This document shows positions 60,601 to 64,000 of a DNA stretch of 64,000 nucleotides, piece by piece. A program made the translations under genes and the position numbers. The first letter of the stretch is position 1. Each line of letters begins with the position of its first letter. The stretch is from the NCBI GenBank assembly GCA_963676075.2, contig CAXXNZ010000025.1, forward strand, positions 1 through 64,000, given 5' to 3'. The notes under the pieces were generated by a model. The model made no database searches, was not told where the DNA came from, and worked only from the letters and a program-made list of their open reading frames with translations. Origin of the DNA: JAHJQZ01 sp963676075 (GTDB lineage Bacteria; Pseudomonadota; Alphaproteobacteria; Rhizobiales; Devosiaceae).

Positions 60601-60998
60601 GACTGAACTATCTTTTCATCCGTTTTTGGAATCGTCTGTGGAGTGTTCTATGAGGGAATTGCCTATGGAGGGATCACTTATGAAGGAACTACCTATGGAG
60701 TTATTACCTGTGGAGAGGTTGTCTGGGGCATTGTCTGTGGAATTGTCTGTGGCATTGTCTATGGCATTGTCTGTGGAATTGTCGGTGGAATTGTTGGTGA
60801 CATTGTTGGTGGATAATATGGTAGATTATTCATATATGGCATTGGTGAATAAAAAGAAGGTTGCATATACATTTATTATTGTGGTGTCATTGAATAAGCA
60901 GCATATTATTATTATTATTAGAGAGGAATTTAGTTTGTCATGACAATACCAAACTATTGACTGGTTAATTTTAATTTTTTTTTTTGGCCTTCACTCAT
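57675..60998 (-). CDS. EIF4G: translation initiation factor eIF4G
   Basis: Start at 60998 gives MSEGQKKKLKLTSQQFG. The N-terminal ~150 residues are Pro/Gln/Met-rich with tandem IPQTMPQT-type repeats. A MIF4G HEAT domain follows at about 59.8-58.6 kb: FALNKLCPDNLEAIKLDIEP, IVIEKAWTEKKYAQTYAKLC, FYLMKKI, an acidic insert, KKQRILGNVQFIGELFQ and VIFICVIELLRKLY. KA..E..Y...YA.LC and LGN..FIGEL are eIF4G/MIF4G hallmarks. The C-terminal part, ending LKVVAKADKQKSYAWLPK, may be an MA3/W2-like HEAT domain. It bridges eIF4E and eIF4A during cap-dependent initiation. The end is a tandem TGA TGA. About 1,040 residues. Confidence 0.82.
60690..60830 (+). repeat. short tandem repeats coding Pro-Gln-Thr units of eIF4G
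   Basis: Imperfect 12-15-bp units such as GGCATTGTCTGTGGAATT recur about eight times. On the minus strand they encode IPQTMPQTIPQT. Confidence 0.8.
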
Positions 60999-61370
60999 TT
61001 GTTTCTGAATTGATAAGAACTAATCAATTTTGAGTTTTAATTTTTAAAATAAAATTACAAAAAATGAAAAAAAGATATATTTTAAATTCTTATTTTGTTT
61101 AATACAAATCCGTCAAACAATTTTAATTTAATTTAAAATATTAATAATAAATACCTCTTTTTCAGACCTTTTTAAAGCAAAATTATATTATTTATCATTT
61201 TACTAATTTTTTACAAATTATAAATTTCATTTATATTCTTAAATAATTATTGACGCAAGTGGAACAATTAAATATAAATTTTTATTGATTTCAAATTAAT
61301 AATCATAATACAATTATAAAACAACAAATATAAATTCCTTTTTTTTTGTTTGGGAAATTTCGTTTTAATA
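60999..61370. promoter_or_regulatory. divergent promoter region of eIF4G and microprotein gene
   Basis: About 370 AT-rich bases between divergent starts. No specific element recognised. Confidence 0.35.
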
Positions 61371-61508
61371 ATGCCTGGAATAATGGAATTCTTTTCATAA
61401 TTATTTGTTATTGCAATTATTGTTTTTGGCTGTCTAATTCTTGCAGGAATTTATGCACGAAAAACAAATTCAAATCCAAACCAAGAATATGATTAATATT
61501 TTAAATGA
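61371..61508 (+). CDS. 45-residue single-pass membrane microprotein
   Basis: The frame reads MPGIMEFFSQLFVIAIIVFG, CLILAGIYARKTNSNPNQEY, DQYFK and then TGA. A single hydrophobic helix of about 20 residues is followed by a basic stop-transfer (ARK) and a polar tail, so an N-out or signal-anchor orientation with the tail in the cytosol fits. It has no introns. It stands alone between eIF4G and the glycoside hydrolase, with clear AT-rich spacers on both sides, and its codon mix differs from the spacer. Family unknown; such peptides are often subunits of respiratory or ER complexes, but that is only a possibility. Confidence 0.6.
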
Positions 61509-61691
61509 AGAATAATAATAAAATTGATCATAAATTATTCAATTTCTTTTATTATTCAAATCAACTTACAAATTGTTTCATTTTACTTCTTTAAAACCAA
61601 TTTTAGTGTTTTTAATTCATAAATTTCAAATATTATACTATAATAATATTTAAACTTTTTTATTAATTTAGTTTTTGAATTAATAGATAAC

Positions 61692-63000
61692 TCAAACAGT
61701 GCATAAACATTCAGCTGGATAATCTGGCTTTGGGAGTCTCTCAGTTCCTCCGTAATACTTTCTCATAATTTCCTCTGCTGGCTTATATTAGGGAGTAATG
61801 CATGGATCCTTTTCGCCTCCAAAGGCTGGATCACTATTCCATGACCAAAAATATCTATCAATACTTTAAAAATCAATATTGTTTTTACATTCCCTTTAAC
61901 CAATCAGTATTTTCTTCTTAAATTTTTAATAAAGCTTCATAAAAATTTGCTTAAGTCTAAAAATCAGTTCCATCACATGGCGTCGTTCTATCACAAGGCC
62001 CTGAACTGCATTATCCAACTTCCGTTATCAATACAGGCTTCTTGAATTTGGTTCCTAAACTTTTAAGGCCAACTATACGGGAATTATAAACCCCATAAAT
62101 TTTTTCTAAACTATCGCCTTTATTTGCATGGTAGTAATAAGTATCCTTTTAATATTTTAAGTAAGTTCAAATAGCTTACCACGCCAATAAAATCCAAATC
62201 ATCCCAAAATACTTTTGAATATTCTTCACTTGGGTTGGCTGAAGCAGTCATTTGTCCAGTATAAACCTCTCGAATATCTTTTATCATCTTTCTCCAATAA
62301 TCAACATAGGAATTAACCGCTTAAAGTTCGCAACTAAAAAGATAAAATAATGACTTTATCTTTAAAATTCGAACCTAATAGAAAATAATTCCACATTTAA
62401 AGCTTCGCCTAATGCAGCATATTTCAAAATCATAGCAGTATAACTAGCAAACCATTCCTCTACTTTATTTCCAAAACCTCCAATATTTCCTCGCCAAGGC
62501 CCCCATCGAGTTCCAGTGCTTTGAATATCTATATGTGGTTTTAGCATCACTCTCAAGCCAATTTAATGTGCAGCATTTATTATAAAAGTTAAATCAGGTA
62601 TTGTAGCTGTAAGATGAGTGTAATATTCCCTGTAGTCAGGTTCATAAATTGGAAAAATTTCTGTGGAAGATTAGGTTGCTTGGTATTCGGTGACCACTAT
62701 TGCTACCCAAGTCGCTCCAGTTGATCTTATTTGTTTTAATGAGTAAAGTGCTTTTTCAGAACCAAATGTTACATTGGGACAGTATCCTTTTTAAAAAATA
62801 AAAAAGAATTAGTATTTTTTCAAACTATCTGAAACAAAAGTCATTCCTTTTTAGTACTTTCCTGTGTCTGGAGGAAGCTTAAATCTTGGTTCATAGAATT
62901 CTTTATCTTCTTCTGGAATAGTTTCATTAGTTTCATCCGAAAGAATGAAATCTAAAGTTAAAACAATAAAAAAGAACAAAGTCAAAAATAATTTATTCAT
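61692..63000 (-). CDS. secreted TIM-barrel glycoside hydrolase, GH113-like
   Basis: A signal peptide starts MNKLFLTLFFFIVLTLDFIL. The mature part has GATWVAIVVTEYQAT, GLRVMLKPHIDI, WGPWRGNIGGFGNKVEEWFA, SYTAMILKYAALGEALNVEL, then GCELQ, where Glu is the likely acid/base, and KPVLITEVGWCSS, where the second Glu is the likely nucleophile. WSWNSDPAFGG and a Cys-containing tail (YPAECLCTV) close it. The layout matches the GH113/GTA-type barrel related to beta-mannanases. A phagotrophic ciliate would use such an enzyme in food vacuoles or outside the cell. Introns of about 30-45 nt at three or four places. About 410 residues. Substrate not proven. Confidence 0.82.
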
Positions 63001-63296
63001 TTTTATATTTGAAAGATATTATTGTTTTTATGTAATAAAAATAAAATATTTTTAGTTTCTCAATTTTTAAAAAAATAAAATTCCACTCTTTAAAAATGCT
63101 TTGTTTCATAAATTTATAAAATAAATCTTTCTCTTAACAAATTAAATATTTCATATTATATATTTAAAATAATTATACAATTATTTTAAATAAAAATGAT
63201 AGTACTCAAGAATCACCCTTAATTTATATATTTTCAAATCAAATAAACAATTAATATATTAAAATACAGAATTAGGAATTAGATAAGTTAAATTTA

Positions 63297-64000
63297 ATGA
63301 ATTTAAATTGCATTAACTCATTTAGTGAGCTCTAAATTTAAAATTAAGAATCAGAAGTTATTAAATCGGGTCTCTTAATCAAAGAAACTTCTCTCTGCCA
63401 AAAAGAAAGTGAAAAGCGTTTTGAATGGTAAAATTTATTTAACCAGATTACTTAAATTATTCTTAGCAGTTGGCCAAATTGTAGGAAAAGATTTACTTAG
63501 CTTTCTTCCTTGCAAAAGCATGAGCGAATTCATAAAGGTGACAAACCTTACAAATGTCCTTACGAAAATTGCAATAAAGCTTTTACTTAAGTACGATTTA
63601 TTTTTGTTAAAAAATATTTTAGATATCTAATCTCAAAAGACATATAAGAATTCATACAAATGAAAAACCTTATAAGTGCGATGAATGTGGGAAAAAATTT
63701 AATACTACTTCAAATTTAAAGTAACATATGCAAATCCATAAAAAAAATGTAGATAATTAATTGTGTATCTAAATGTTTTTCAGGGTGAAAGAAAAGAATT
63801 CAAATGCGATTTATGTGATAAATGCTATTACTATGCTTCGAATCTTAAGAAGCATTAACAAAAACATAAAGAGGAGGAAGATAAATAATTCTAAAAGTAT
63901 TAAAATATTTAATACCAACTACAAGAAATAAGCAATTGTGAGCCACTTTCACTTTTCCCTTCTGAACCTTTATTTTTCGATAAATTATCTCTAACTACTT
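63297..64000 (+). CDS. C2H2 zinc-finger protein, 3' end beyond window
   Basis: Start at 63297 gives MNLNCINSFSELQIQNQESE. After an intron of 39 nt four C2H2 fingers follow: CSWPNCRKRFTQLSSLQKHERIH, KCPYENC..F..SNLKRHIRIH, KCDECGKKF..TSNLKQHMQIH and KCDLCDKC..ASNLKKHQQKH, linked by canonical TGEKPY-like linkers (HKGDKPY, HTNEKPY). Introns of about 32-38 nt lie between the fingers. Finger 1 has the TFIIIA-type CxWxxC spacing. The frame continues acidic and then hydrophobic to the window end without TGA, so the protein is incomplete. A DNA-binding transcription factor is likely; target unknown. Confidence 0.85.

Noticed and set aside
60542..60943. Plus-strand frame of 133 residues rich in MELS/VELS repeats
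   Set aside because: It is the complement of the Pro-Gln-Thr repeats of eIF4G on the minus strand.
1..64000. Possible bacterial or phage origin, operons, ribosome binding sites
   Set aside because: Spliceosomal introns, Sec61, MPP10, ribosomal eL14/eS31 and the ciliate code rule this out.
1..64000. Tetrahymena/Paramecium-type code with TGA only as stop
   Set aside because: TGA occurs at conserved Trp positions in at least eight independent domains, so that code would break most genes here.

Overview
The window looks like macronuclear-type DNA of a ciliate: very AT-rich, densely packed short-intron genes, no rRNA, tRNA or prokaryotic features recognised. The genetic code is the key to reading it. 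TAA and TAG are everywhere in frame as glutamine. TGA is read as tryptophan inside genes (for example at conserved Trp positions of kinase, MORN, SAC and USP domains) and also ends genes. UAR=Gln with UGA=Trp-or-stop is the karyorelictean code (NCBI table 27). Condylostoma (table 28) is the other candidate, but the introns here are mostly 30-45 nt with GT..AG ends, not the ~15 nt typical of heterotrichs. I infer a karyorelictid such as a Loxodes relative; the genus is not proven. With all three stop codons as possible sense codons, conventional ORF length carries no information. Genes were traced by domain identity, intron phase and a terminal TGA.

Layout. 1-1.0 kb: end of a RING-type membrane protein (+). 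1.3-14.5 kb: six minus-strand genes (PH/CaMK-like kinase, CK2 alpha, cyclic-nucleotide-type K+ channel, jacalin-like protein, TBC1D31/WDR67). 14.7-16.1 kb: ribosomal genes eS31 (ubiquitin fusion) and eL14. 16.2-24.2 kb: two coiled-coil genes, SEC61 beta, MPP10 and IWS1. 24.5-34.3 kb: a ubiquitin protease, a protein with two chromodomains plus a chromoshadow domain, a small CxC protein, a kinase, a MORN protein and a coiled-coil protein. 34.7-38.7 kb: a kinase/coiled-coil/TLDc gene interrupted by a striking 61-bp tandem array in which every unit is one intron plus a 3-nt exon. 39-51.5 kb: a membrane-anchored eIF2-alpha-type kinase, synaptojanin-like phosphatase, coiled-coil gene, CDT1, a SHIPPO-repeat protein and a TMBIM/Bax-inhibitor protein. 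51.7-61 kb: GCP6-type gamma-tubulin complex protein, a degenerate duplicate of neighbouring coding sequence, an internally duplicated N-myristoyl candidate and eIF4G. 61.3-64 kb: a 45-residue membrane microprotein, a secreted glycoside hydrolase and a C2H2 zinc-finger gene cut by the window end.

The genes do not form one pathway. Two themes recur: protein synthesis and quality control (eS31, eL14, MPP10, eIF4G, SEC61 beta, an eIF2-alpha-type kinase, USP) and cilia/centrosome (TBC1D31, SHIPPO, GCP6, MORN and several coiled coils). Convergent neighbours are mostly only about 75-145 bp apart, so true stop codons sit close to mRNA 3' ends, as expected where UGA meaning depends on position. Exon boundaries are hand-derived; outer coordinates are more reliable than every internal junction.
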